Shown one piece after another: positions 54,258-64,000 of a stretch of DNA of 64,000 nt. Source of the stretch: Tremella fuciformis (taxonomy: Eukaryota; Basidiomycota; Tremellomycetes; Tremellales; Tremellaceae); assembly GCA_032768795.1 (NCBI GenBank), contig CP136491.1, positions 1,488,001-1,552,000 of the forward strand, written 5' to 3'. Positions within the stretch are counted from its first letter, which is position 1. Each line of letters starts with the position of its first letter. A program made the position numbers and the translations under genes. Under the pieces are notes generated by a model. That model was not told the origin of the DNA. It worked only from the letters and a program-made list of their open reading frames with translations, and made no database searches.

Positions 54258-57114
54258 ATGTACACTGCGTACGCAGATGGGAGGGGACGTCCGGTATCTG
54301 GCTCATCTCGACAGTCCACCTCGGTCGTCACGCCCACACCGCCCTCCCCTAGACCCATCGTCCAGGTCGGCGCAGCGTACGAGTACGAGTACGACGATGA
54401 AGACGATCAGGACGAGGACGAGTGGCCACCATCGGTCTCGCAGCGTCGGCTATCAGCCCATCACCATCGTGAGGAAAAGCGCACCGAAGAGGATGGCGAG
54501 GTACCTGGCGAATTGGATCAGCATGAGAGGGTACTAAGAAAGGCGAGGAGCTTGGAGCGGACACGGACATGGGCCGAAGAGGTTGCCAGGCAGAGAAGAA
54601 AGCAGGACAGGCGGAGCAGTGCTCGTCATGTGACGCCCAGAGCATCTCCAGTTGTCCCATGTGAGCGGCCACTTTCTCTGCCTTACAGTGCGGTGTGCTG
54701 ATCTCAGATGACGAGGCGGATACTGGGCTGCTTGGTCTTGGTTATGGCCAACGCTTGGGACTCAAGACGGCGTCGAGCATTATTGAACGACATCAGCGGA
54801 AGTACGGCTCGAGGCTGGATGTTGGGAACCCGTCGTCGAGTGAGGGAGACTCTGATGTTGAAGTCTCTTCTCGACCACCGCAAAGGAAGCAGGTAGCTTC
54901 GACGAGATCGAAGAGGCGCACTAGCGAGACGTCGACGGTCCCCTCGGATGTGAGGCGGTCACCGAGGGCAGCCCATCCAAGCGGGCAACGATCTCCGACA
55001 GCTGCGTCTCCCTTAAAGCGGATGGCAGAGCCGGAACAACGTCCCAGCCTCAGACCACAGGTCTTGTCCATCGATGAAATCATCCGCAAGCATTCGCCCG
55101 CTGCTCAAAATGCCGAAGCTGCCATCGTCACCAAAGCACGTCTCGACTTGGGATTGTCTCCTAAGCCTTCGACGCCTGTACCTGTATCTCCTGTGACACC
55201 TCTGTCTCCGACCCCTCTCAGGACGCCGAGACCAGGCGACAACTCTACCCTTGCGCCGCTGCCCGAGATGACTTTGCAACAAGACTCCCCGTCTTCCTCG
55301 ACTCGGGTCAGCGCCCGCCCGAACCAGAACGCTTCTGAGATATCTGGAGAGTCTGAAGAATTGGTTCTGCAGGACTTGGAGATAGGGCAGCAACTCCTGG
55401 ACAAGCTAGAGCGTGGCTCGCTCGCCTCGTCTGGGAACTCTGGCCAGAACCCTTCGCCATTCACTCTTCCCCGCAGTCCCACGCCACAGCACGCTTCTCG
55501 TGCCGCCACGCCGACGGGCACACCCAACAGAAACGAACTCTCCCATGCGTTGGCCCGCTACCTCCGCTCATCAAGCCTCAACCGAATCCTGACTCTACCC
55601 CGACCGTTTCCCGAGCGCCCGCTTCGCGTCTCGCTCGCCGAACTCGGCGATCTGACGGGCAAACCGGTCCTGGTCTTCCTTGGCCTTGGGTGTGCGCGGC
55701 ACTTGATCGCAATGTACGACGACTTGGCCAAGGCTCTCGGGCTCCGGCTCATCTGTATCGATCGGTGGGGCTACGGCAAGACGGATCCGATGACGGAAGA
55801 ACAAGGATCCATCATGCGCTGGGCGTGGGTGGTGGAGCAGGTGATGGACCGATTAGAGGTGGATAAGTTCCAGGTGATGGCGCACAGCGCTGGTGCTGCC
55901 TATGCCGTGGCGGTGGTGCTGCGGATCCCGGAGAGGGTCAAGGGCACGCTCTACTTTCTCGCGCCGTGGGTTAGCACGGAGATTGACGGCGGTAGGTTGC
56001 ACTTGTGATGCGCGATAATACAAGTTGCTGAGAGACAGGTTACAAGTGGCTCAAATGGGTCCCAAATACTGTCATCAAGTCGGCCACGGCCGCGGAGCAT
56101 CGATTGCAAACGTACTTCCTGGGCAAACCGCCACCTTTGACGTACAAGCCGATCGGATACACTGCGCCACCTCTTCCGGCCAAGACGTCCTCGCCTCGCG
56201 CATCGCCGTCGCCAAGAGTGCGTTCTCCGGAGCCTGTCACTTCACCCACTCTGGAGGATAACAAGTCGTCCAAGTCGCCGTTCTCCCGCTCGCTCGGACG
56301 GGCTGCCTCGAAACGCGTTGCACGACAGTCTTCCACCCTCGGTCTTGCGTCGACCACCCCCGACTGTCCACCTCAGAGGGCTGACTCGACTCCCCCAGCA
56401 ACAGCAAGGAATGGAACTCCGGCTTCGATCAAGGGCAAGAACGACATCGAGTCCATGTTGCATGAGTCTCCTGGCATGTCTCCACGAACACATAGCGACG
56501 GCGTGCTGCCGACTCGCGCATCACTGTGTGCGCACGACACAAGTGAAGCCGCAGCCGACATTGGCCTGCCGAACGGTTTCGACACGATGGGCACGAGTCT
56601 TCGACTATCATTACCGCCCGCATCGCGGTCCACGCTGCGCAGTTCGACAAGTAGCGCCCTACAGCGTCACTCGTCACTCTCGACACCACCTACCTCGCGG
56701 TCTCCAAGTCTGGCCCATCGTCCGTTCTCAATGCACCAGGCTCCCTCTACATCACCTGCAGCCAGCGTCCGAGAGAGCGAAGAGTACACACGGCCACAGT
56801 TGTCCGGGGCGATGCTCCTGGCATTGGAACAAGCGAGCCACGCCGAGTCTGAGCCGGGCTCGACACACGATCTGTTGACTGTCGTCTTGGGACGCCAGCC
56901 CTGGGGTTTCAGCTATACCGACCTCCCGCCTGACCGCCACGTGCGGGTGTACTGGGGCAAAGAGGATGACAGGGTCAGCGAGAAGGGCGTGAGGTGGCTA
57001 GAGCGGAATGTCAGTGCCGAGGTGGTGGTCCTGCCTGGGGAGGGGCATGGGCTGATGAGTCGGGGTGGGGTGGTGTTTGACGTACTGAAGAGCATGTCGC
57101 GGGGGGAGGAGTAA
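54258..57114 (+). CDS. Large alpha/beta-hydrolase-fold protein with disordered regions
   Basis: Exons 54258-54660, 54708-55991 and 56039-57114 give 920 residues. The first ~430 residues are Ser/Pro/Arg-rich and acidic. The hydrolase fold begins near PVLVFLGLGCARHLIAMYDD, followed by LICIDRWGYGKTDP and the nucleophile elbow AHSAGAAYA (H-S-A-G). About 230 residues of low-complexity sequence interrupt the fold before HVRVYWGKEDDRVSEKG (candidate acid) and VVLPGEGHGLMS (candidate catalytic His). All three catalytic positions appear present, so it is probably an active esterase or lipase of unknown substrate. A fungal-specific enzyme regulated through its disordered parts is plausible. The first splice (54661-54707) is chosen for frame. 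Confidence 0.8.
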
Positions 57115-57251
57115 GTAGATCGAGGGCGGGAATCTGAGTCGGTATCGGTGCATGACGGTCACGAGGGGCGTAGCAAGGGGTGTGACGAAGAGGGATCTAT
57201 GGTATCTGATAGGGTAGATGCGCTATGCTACAAACATCACAAGCAGCGATC

Positions 57252-58985
57252 CTACGCCGGTACAGCCGGCGCTGCGTCAAGCCTCGCCAGGCGAGATGTG
57301 CGATACCACAGCCCACACACGATCAGACTTCCCACCAAGAACGTCGGTCCGCAGAACAGAGCGGCATACTCAAACTTGTCCCCACCAGCACTAATCAACG
57401 CTGCCCGTCAGCCTCCTACCATGTACAGCATGGACCTGGAAACTCACCCCCACTGATGACAGGCCCCACGAGCATACCCGGGCTAGCCAGCGTCCAGCAC
57501 AGACCCAAGCGCGCCCCGTACTCGCCCGGCGGGCTAACCGTGCCCACCGCCGCGCCCTGCACCGTCGCCCACCCGCCGGCCGTCGCGCCGAAAAACACCA
57601 TGCCCACCACGCATCCCGCGGGACCCACCACGGGCGTCCACAGCGCGAGGATGACAAGGGAGACGGCGAGGGAGGCGCCGCAGAATGCGCGCAGGGGCCC
57701 GATCCGATCTGCAAGAACGCCCGCGAGGATGCGCCCGGCGATCGAGCCGCTTTGCAAGATGGCGACTGAGTATTGTGCGATGCGGGGCGTGAGGCTGTTA
57801 GAGGTGGCGTACGACGGCGCGTGGAAGAAAGGCGAGTAGCACCTGCCCGTCAGTACAATAAGTTGTTCAATGGAGGAGAGGGGCCTACGCGAGCATCATG
57901 AACCCTGATCCGAGGATGATGAGGAGGTACGGTATCTCTCTAAACGGCTGGAGCAGGTGTCGGAGCGGTGCGGAGGCCCTGGGGGGTGCGCGCGCACGGA
58001 AGATGAAGGGGACGGGGAGGAGGAGGGCGGCGTTGAGCGCTGCAACGCACAGGATGGCATCGCGGAAACCTGGGATCAGCCCTGCGGATATGGTACAGGG
58101 GATGGGTGGAGGGACGCACGGAGAAGCGCGAGCAGCCGCGAGATCATGATGGGGTACACGACCCCGCCTGCGCCTGCCCCGGCCAGTGCCAGACCCTGGG
58201 CGCGCGTCTTGCGGCGCGCGAACCACTGTTTCATCACGGCGATAGAAGGGGCGAATACGAGCGATGCGGCTGTGCCGTATAGCGTGTGGGCGAGGAGGAA
58301 GTGCCAGAACGCATGGCAGACTGGATCCGTCAGCAGGGCACATCGAGCATATAATCGCAGTCTAGAGTAAAGACTCACATGCCACGCCGACGAGGGCGGA
58401 GAGGTTGAGCACGACAAACCCGATAGTCAACGCGCGCAGCCCGTGCGTGTCAAAGTGCCGTCCGATCGGGAGGGCGAGGGCGAACGGGAGCGTGGACTGG
58501 ATGCTCGATATCCACCTGCGTATCAGTCGACACGCTATACCTTACCTTCACGACCCCTCGGCTTCGTAAACGACTCACGACACTGTCGCTTTGCTGTACC
58601 CCGACAGCTGGTTTTCAAGGTAATATTGCTGCAGCTCCCCAAAGGAGGTAGCTATTTGTCAGTCGTGTTGCCGTGAGTAAGGAACGACAGAGAAAGACCC
58701 ACTGAAGCCAAAGGTGCAGAACATGATGGCAGCCGCACCAGCCACGACGAACCATGCCTCCCTTCCGCCGTCGGGAGGGCAGCCGACGGGAGCGATGGCA
58801 GGTAAGAGCGTTGGGACCCCTTCCGCGGCAGGCTGTTCTTGCTCTTGCTCTTTCTCGAGAGCCGACTCTGGCACTTCAAGCTGGAGGGCTTGTTTCTCTG
58901 CAGGCGAGAGAATGTCGGAGGGCGTGAGGGTCAAGCTGGAGCGTTTGGACCCGCCAGGCCTCTCCCTCTCGGCGATGGACGACAT
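57252..58985 (-). CDS. MFS monocarboxylate-transporter (MCT) family protein
   Basis: Exons 58703-58985, 58579-58651, 58379-58515, 58120-58320, 57889-58081, 57448-57842 and 57252-57400 give 476 residues. The start of helix 1 is GGREAWFVVAGAAAIMFCTF, near the MCT signature D-G-W/A-G. It is followed by FGELQQYYLENQLSGYSKAT, WISSIQSTLPFALALPIGRH, WFARRKTRAQGLALAGAGAGG and SIAGRILAGVLADRIGPLR. Twelve helices are expected. Fungal members include riboflavin, monocarboxylate and unknown carriers. The substrate is not inferable. Confidence 0.87.
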
Positions 58986-59501
58986 GGCCTTTCTGTTCTA
59001 GGTAAGACGAGCGAGCAATTTGATAGCCGTCAAAAAGGAGCGGACGTCAGAGGGAGAGGGTCAGTATGCGCAGCGCAGGATACATCTTGTACTCCCATGT
59101 CGGGATGCACGAGCACGTCAGACATTGCACGCCGCGAGAGAGACAAGAGCGAAAACCAGTTGCTGGTGCACCGTTTTGGGTGGTTCAAGATCCGACAAAT
59201 CAAGCTCCGGCCGGACCTCGCCAACGCCTGTCATTCCTTCTCGGTCTTGGCCGACATTTCGCCATGCCATTACTGTACATGCATAGGCGCGCCTATACCT
59301 CGTCTGCGTCTACACGCTACTGTATGCATGACGACTTGTCAGGTCCGGAAGGCTGAAGCCGTTTGCTGGAATCCCATCAATCAATCAATTAGAGTAGCCT
59401 CCACCGGCGCGTCCCTAAGACGCGGAAGAAATATGATCAGCGATGCGATGAGATCAGATACGATCAGCAGCTGGTAGAGGTCGAATATCTAGGCAGACGC
59501 G
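58986..59501. other. Divergent promoter, MCT transporter / BRCT protein
   Basis: A 0.5-kb space between genes reading away from each other. It has a tandem atcaatcaat at about 59379 and several gatcag/gatgag repeats at 59435-59470. No gene was seen. Confidence 0.4.
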
Positions 59502-60579
59502 ATGGGCGCGACACCCCTCTCGCCTAGTTCGTCTCAAGAGATCATATCAATCTCACCGCCCGTCGCGTCCTCGTCCAAGCTCAAACCAGAACTCGCCACC
59601 ACCCTCCCGAAAGCCAGATCGACATTCGATCCATCCCCGGCGCTGAAAGAACGGATACGCCAGCATATCAAAGATGACAAGATGATCACGCAGAGCCCGT
59701 CGCCCGAGCTGCGCAGGGCATACAAGCGCGCGAGGGACGCGGACGTCAAAGAGGTGCGGGGGAAGGGTAAGATGAGCCGGAGTCAGCAGACGGAGCGCAT
59801 GGGGAGTCACCCGTCTCCTCTCTGCGTGCGGAGTGGCTGACTGCCAGATGAACTCGCTTGGACGCAAGAGCAATCCTATCACGAATTCGGACATCTACTC
59901 GCGCACCGATCACTTTGTGTCGTGTGCCACTGGGCACCAGCAGAGTAATCGTGGCGGCGGCTCGTCCGGCGCTGCAACTTATTGGGAGGTCCGCACCGCC
60001 AAAATGACCCAGCAGGCAAGGGAGGGGGTAGGTGTCTGATTGCTCGTGATGATCAATGGGTTGCTGATGCGATCAGACCGGCACTCTCTTTGCTGGCTGT
60101 GTGTTCTACATCAACGGCTCGACCGGGCCGAGAGTGTCCAACCTGCAATTGCAGCATATAATCACTGCGAATGGCGGCCGCTTCTTGTAAGTCTGCGCGC
60201 TAGGAGCGGGCGCAGGAGCTGACTTGCAGACCCATGCAGTCGTCCTCGTGCACGCATACGATCGCGGGTAATCTCAGCGGGACGAAAGCGCAAAAGCATA
60301 TCAACGGACAGGGGACGCGCGGAGCTGCGAGGCGGTCGAAGGTTGTTCGAGTGGACTGTGAGTCCATTCTGTTCTATCTGTTATTATTGGTGAGGTGTTG
60401 AGTGTCAGGGATACTTGATAGCGTTGAGCAGGGCAAGAAGCTGTCCGAGGCTGGATATACCATCATTGAAGACCCAGTGAGTCCTCCACTGTGCGTTTCG
60501 TAGCTGCACTGACCTGCAGTCACAACATAATCTCTTCACGTCTTTCGGCGTCAAGCCAAAAGCAGAACAGCTCAAATAG
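59502..60579 (+). CDS. REV1-type BRCT-domain protein lacking the polymerase
   Basis: Proposed exons are 59502-59753, 59848-60027, 60077-60186, 60230-60357, 60409-60476 and 60520-60579 (265 residues). The BRCT domain (about residues 140-245) reads GTLFAGCVFYINGSTGPRVS, LQLQHIITANGGRF, THTIAGNLSGTKAQKH, KVVRVDWILDSVEQGKKLSE and EAGYTIIEDP. This is the REV1 type of BRCT, which binds DNA ends and PCNA in translesion synthesis. REV1 normally continues into a Y-family polymerase domain. Here the frame ends about 20 residues after the BRCT (KAEQLK, stop), and the next gene is on the other strand. The first donor is uncertain: gtaaga at 59766 is stronger but needs a different acceptor. Confidence 0.75.
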
Positions 60580-60716
60580 AGTGACCTCTGATTCTCATCG
60601 AATTACGAACTGTTGTTGTACCAAGACAGACTAGAATGCATGCTATGCTGGATATCTCGGAAGAAGGGTATTCAGATCCGCCAAGGATGGGTAATACATA
60701 CACGTCGCGCCCGTCG

Positions 60717-61453
60717 CTACTCGTCGTCCTCGTCATCATCGTAGTCGGTCGCTCTTCTCCGCTTATCTTCCCGATCATCATCGTCGTCATCGTCGTCGTC
60801 GTCCTGATCCCGCCTCTCGACCGCCTCATCCTCGTCTTCGTCCTCGTCGACGTCCGCCACGGCCGCTTCTGCCTCCTCCTTCTCCACATGGGCGTTCCGC
60901 GTGTCGAACGATGCGCCACCTCCGGCGCCGTGTTTGACGGGCTCGGGCGCCTTGGCCAGCGGTCTGCGACTCAGCGATGTCACGCGCTCCAACTCGCGAA
61001 AGCACGTACCGCTTCTTCTTGGCCTCGTAGCGTATCCGTTCTTCCTCGCACTTGTCCAACCATCTGCTTGTCAGCTTGGCCAGGGATAAACAGATGATCA
61101 AAGCTCACTCTGCATATACGTCTACCGCCTGTGTTAGGGCTCGATCGTCAGCACCGACTCGAGACGCGTCCGTGGCAGCTCACAAGTCATAGTGGTTGCC
61201 CAGCCCACGCGGCAGTTCTTGCAGTGCAAGTCGGCCTGCATGCTTTCCCGGTTACTGTTGATCAGTTCTATCATAGCTCCGCGAGTAGTACGCACAGCTT
61301 GACCACGACGGCCTTCTCGACGTTGCAAAAGAGGCATTTGAAGGTGGTCGCTGGTTGTCAGCTGACTGACAATATAGAGTGCTATGCAAGCTGACCTAAT
61401 GGATCCGCCCGCTTCTTCGGTGCTGCCTTGGCAGATGACTTGCGCTTGCCCAT
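60717..61453 (-). CDS. ELF1: Transcription elongation factor ELF1 with long acidic tail
   Basis: Exons 61396-61453, 61296-61350, 61184-61254, 61109-61139, 61010-61063 and 60717-60963 give 171 residues. The N-terminal half is classic Elf1/ELOF1: MGKRKSSAKAAPKKRADP, the zinc ribbon CLFC and CKNC, VGWATTMTSLTQAVDVYAEW and LDKCEE. Elf1 travels with RNA polymerase II and aids passage through nucleosomes and transcription-coupled repair. The family is often 80-150 residues. Here a C-terminal tail adds about 80 residues with Glu/Asp runs including ten consecutive Asp. The first intron begins GTCAGCT and carries AGCTGAC. Confidence 0.9.
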
Positions 61454-61510
61454 GGTGTTGTCTGGCAGTTGTTGGGAGATGCCACAACTGAGACCAACAG
61501 AGTGACTTTA

Positions 61511-62193
61511 CTAGGTAGATCGTGCAGGAAAGTGCGCGATAGGGCGTAGCTCGTTATTTCAATTCTTTTTTAGCTCTGAATTTCTAATCAGGTATTCAAG
61601 TTATTGGTTCTCAGGCAATTTGGAAAACCTAATGCAATTCCTTGTTCTTTGGTTCCGTTAGACATGGGGGGGTGGGACACCCCCCCAAGACCCCCCCTTG
61701 CGCCTAGCGGCGCAGCCATCGCAGCCCTTACGGGTCAAGCATCCGGCAAAGCCGGATGTACTGTAGAACATTGATTAGTTGCAAGCTAAAGCACTTCATC
61801 AAGAGATGCGCAAGTGCTTGTTGGGCATGCTAGGCTGATCAGATGATCATAGGCATGCCAAGCTGGTCACAGGGGCTATGTCACAGCTGCCACCTGGCAA
61901 GCCTATTGCAGTCTTGTCAGACTTGCGCTATTGTAACCATTTTGGTGCAATGATAGGGCAGGGTATGGCAGTAGCTATGTAGGCGATTGGTTCTGCTACA
62001 GAGATCATTCCATGCATCAGCCTCATGCATAGATCTTTATTCTCTGATGAAAGGCAATTTGGCAAGGACACAATGCATATTAGGATTGTGCTGATGAAAT
62101 CAGAATGGCCGGAATTTTCTTATTTAATTCCCCCATTTACCGTTTTCGTTCCAGGGACACCCGCAGAAATTCGCCCCGTAAGAGCTACGCTGA
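61511..62193 (-). mobile_element. Helitron-like non-autonomous element, copy 2
   Basis: Identical by eye to 47578-48260. It lies between host A (61510) and T (62194), the AT target expected of a Helitron, with the CTAG end next to ELF1 and the TC end next to RPT3. It begins 57 bp before the ELF1 ATG and ends 187 bp before the RPT3 ATG. It contains the same 7-bp terminal hairpin. The short frame starting MHRSLFSDERQFG inside it occurs in both copies but has no domain and is not annotated as a gene. Confidence 0.6.
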
Positions 62194-62380
62194 TAACCGT
62201 AGGTGAGGACGGTGACTTTTGACGATCAACGGCGATCGCCGAACCGCCACGAGGGACCGCTCACGCGTTGTCGGACACTCAGAGGATGACGAAGGGATAC
62301 TCTTCCCAGTTCAACTACATTGCTCTCGCTTCCAATACTCTGCGTTCTCTACCCGTGAAGGACGACGGAGACCGAGCAAT

Positions 62381-64000
62381 ATGGAGGAGATTGGCATCGA
62401 CCTTAAGATGGAGGTGAGAGGTCGTCGAGCTGCGTCTTCTTGATCATCAGCTGACAATTAGGACCCCTCCCTCCCTGCGCAGATCTCGGAGAAGCAGGCT
62501 CTGCTCAACTCTCTCCCGGCAGGCGACGAAGAGCTGTACACCTCTTGGAAGCGCTTAGAAGCGCACAAAGAGTTTCTGCAACTACAAGAGGTCAGCTAGC
62601 AGGTGCTTGGACCACACTAGCAGCTGACGAGGCAGGAGTATATCCGAGATGAGACGCAGAATCTGCGCCGAGAGCTGCTGCGAGCGCAAGAGGAGGTCAA
62701 GCGTATCCAGTCTGTCCCTCTCGTGATCGGACAGTTCCTCGAGGCAGTCGACGAGAAGCGCGGTATCGTCGGAAGCACCACTGGTCAGCTTCTCCAGGCC
62801 TGTTGCCGGTGTTGTAGCTGACGATCAGGATCCAACTACGTCGTCCGCATCCTCTCCACCCTCGACCGCGAGCTCCTCAAACCTTCGTCTTCCGTTGCGC
62901 TACACCGTCACTCCAACGCTCTCGTCGATATCCTACCGCCAGAAGCGGACTCGAGCATAACGATGATGAGCGCCGATGAGAGGCCCGATGTCAAGTACTC
63001 TGATGTGGGCGGTATGGATCAGCAGAAGCAGGAGATACGAGAGGCGGTAGAGCTGCCGCTGGTGCAGGTCAGCTGTCTGCTCAAGAAACCTGGGGAAAAG
63101 ACTGACGAGGCAGATGGAGCTGTACCGGAAGATCGGTATCGATCCCCCTCGTGGTGTTTTGCTATATGGACCGCCGGGTCAGCTCTCAAAGGTCTGCCCA
63201 GCGAGATCAGCTGACAGTATAGGGACAGGCAAAACGATGCTGGTCAAAGCTGTCGCCAACGCCACTTCTGCATCATTCATCCGAGTAGTCGGCTCGGAAT
63301 TTGTGCAGAAATACCTTGGAGAGGTCAGCTGTGCGAGCTCCCTTTAATGACCAGCTGACAGTCAGGGACCCCGCATGGTCCGAGATGTGTTCAGGCTGGC
63401 GAAAGAGAACTCGCCGTGTATCATCTTCATCGACGAGGTGGACGCCATTGCTACAAAGCGTTTCGACGCACAGACCGGGTCAGATCGAGAGGTACAGCGT
63501 ATCCTCTTGGAGCTTCTCAATCAGATGGATGGATTCGACCAAACCACCAATGTCAAGGTGAGACACTTTGCTATAGCCGTTGCCCTGGCTCATCGTTCAG
63601 GTCATCATGGCTACAAATCGACACGACACACTCGACCCCGCTTTGCTTCGGCCCGGTCGACTTGACCGGAAAATCGAATGCCCCTTGCCGTCACGGAGAG
63701 AAAGGCGTTTGATCTTCCAGACAGTCACGTCGAAGATGAATCTTGGCCCCGACGTGGATCTTGAGGACTGTAAGCTTGTACTTGAAATATCGCCTGAGGC
63801 CGAGCTGATCCGAAGATGTGTCTCGTCCAGATCGTCTCAGCTCAGCCGAGATCGCTTCCATCTGCCAAGCAGCAGGTTTGCAAGGTGGGCCATGTCCTGT
63901 CACCCAAGTCGTAGCACGCATGCTCACTTCTCAGCTGTACGCAAGAATCGATACGTCATCCTGCCAGTCGACTTTGAGGAAGCATGGAAGGTAAGTGCCA
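62381..64000 (+). CDS. RPT3: 26S proteasome regulatory ATPase Rpt3 (partial, continues past the window)
   Basis: Exons 62381-62413, 62462-62590, 62636-62783, 62829-63067, 63114-63177, 63223-63323, 63366-63557, 63601-63769, 63816-63875 and 63935-63990, then a GT donor at 63991. Landmarks are the start MEEIG; an N-terminal coiled coil; [36 protein letters not shown]; Walker A GPPGTGKTML (split by an intron); Walker [21 protein letters not shown]; the second region of homology [20 protein letters not shown]; and ENRY-like KNRYVIL. Rpt3 is one of six AAA+ subunits that unfold substrates for the 20S proteasome. The final C-terminal residues lie outside the window. Introns 2-6 all begin GTCAGCT. 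Confidence 0.96.

Noticed and set aside
1..64000. CRISPR arrays, operon-like structures, rRNA genes and convincing tRNA genes.
   Set aside because: None was found. The gene structure is eukaryotic throughout.

Overview
The window looks like nuclear DNA of a basidiomycetous yeast, most likely a tremellomycete. This is an inference from many GT-AG introns of about 40-60 nt with a CTGAC-type branch site just before the AG, a fairly GC-rich background, densely packed genes, and homologues such as a SOG2/RAM-pathway protein. No bacterial, organellar or rRNA sequence was seen. Gene models were spliced by hand. Exon sums were checked to stay in frame, and family motifs were used to choose between splice sites.

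Layout. 1-8.4 kb: the 3' end of a NUP85-type nucleoporin gene, a SOG2-type leucine-rich-repeat gene, a CPD photolyase and a small secreted protein. 9.5-20.3 kb: four tandem copies (A-D) of an intronless gene family that I do not recognise. Copy B is split by a young 5.67-kb Copia retrotransposon with identical 154-bp LTRs and a 5-bp target duplication. Copy C is frameshifted by a deletion, and copies A and D are open. 20.6-34 kb (minus strand): a sugar-porter MFS transporter, a LIM-domain protein, a LisH/WD40 protein, a second MFS transporter and a TDA3-like FAD oxidoreductase. 35.1-36.1 kb: a non-autonomous DNA element with 24-bp terminal inverted repeats. 36.2-42.4 kb: an SNG1/DUF3533 membrane protein, a zinc-independent MDR reductase and a RING-finger protein. 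42.7-47.3 kb: housekeeping genes PNO1 and eIF3i, a small mitochondrial-type membrane protein, and QCR8 reading away from it. 47.6-48.3 kb: the first of two identical 683-bp Helitron-like repeats. 48.5-60.6 kb: a WHI2-like gene with a frameshift, a His-rich methyltransferase, phospholipase B, an alpha/beta hydrolase, an MCT-type transporter and a REV1-type BRCT-only protein. 60.7-64 kb: ELF1 and RPT3 read away from each other, and the second 683-bp repeat sits in their shared promoter. RPT3 runs off the end of the window.

How it fits together. Most genes are single-copy housekeeping genes (ribosome biogenesis, translation, proteasome, respiration, nuclear pore, DNA repair) interspersed with transporters and surface enzymes. 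The accessory material is concentrated in the tandem orphan array and three mobile elements. The strongest candidates for something undescribed are the orphan family, whose members each carry two copies of a GYF-containing module; the RPT3/ELF1 introns, whose 5' splice site GTCAGCT is the exact reverse complement of the branch region AGCTGAC; and the 683-bp repeat sitting in promoters of core genes.
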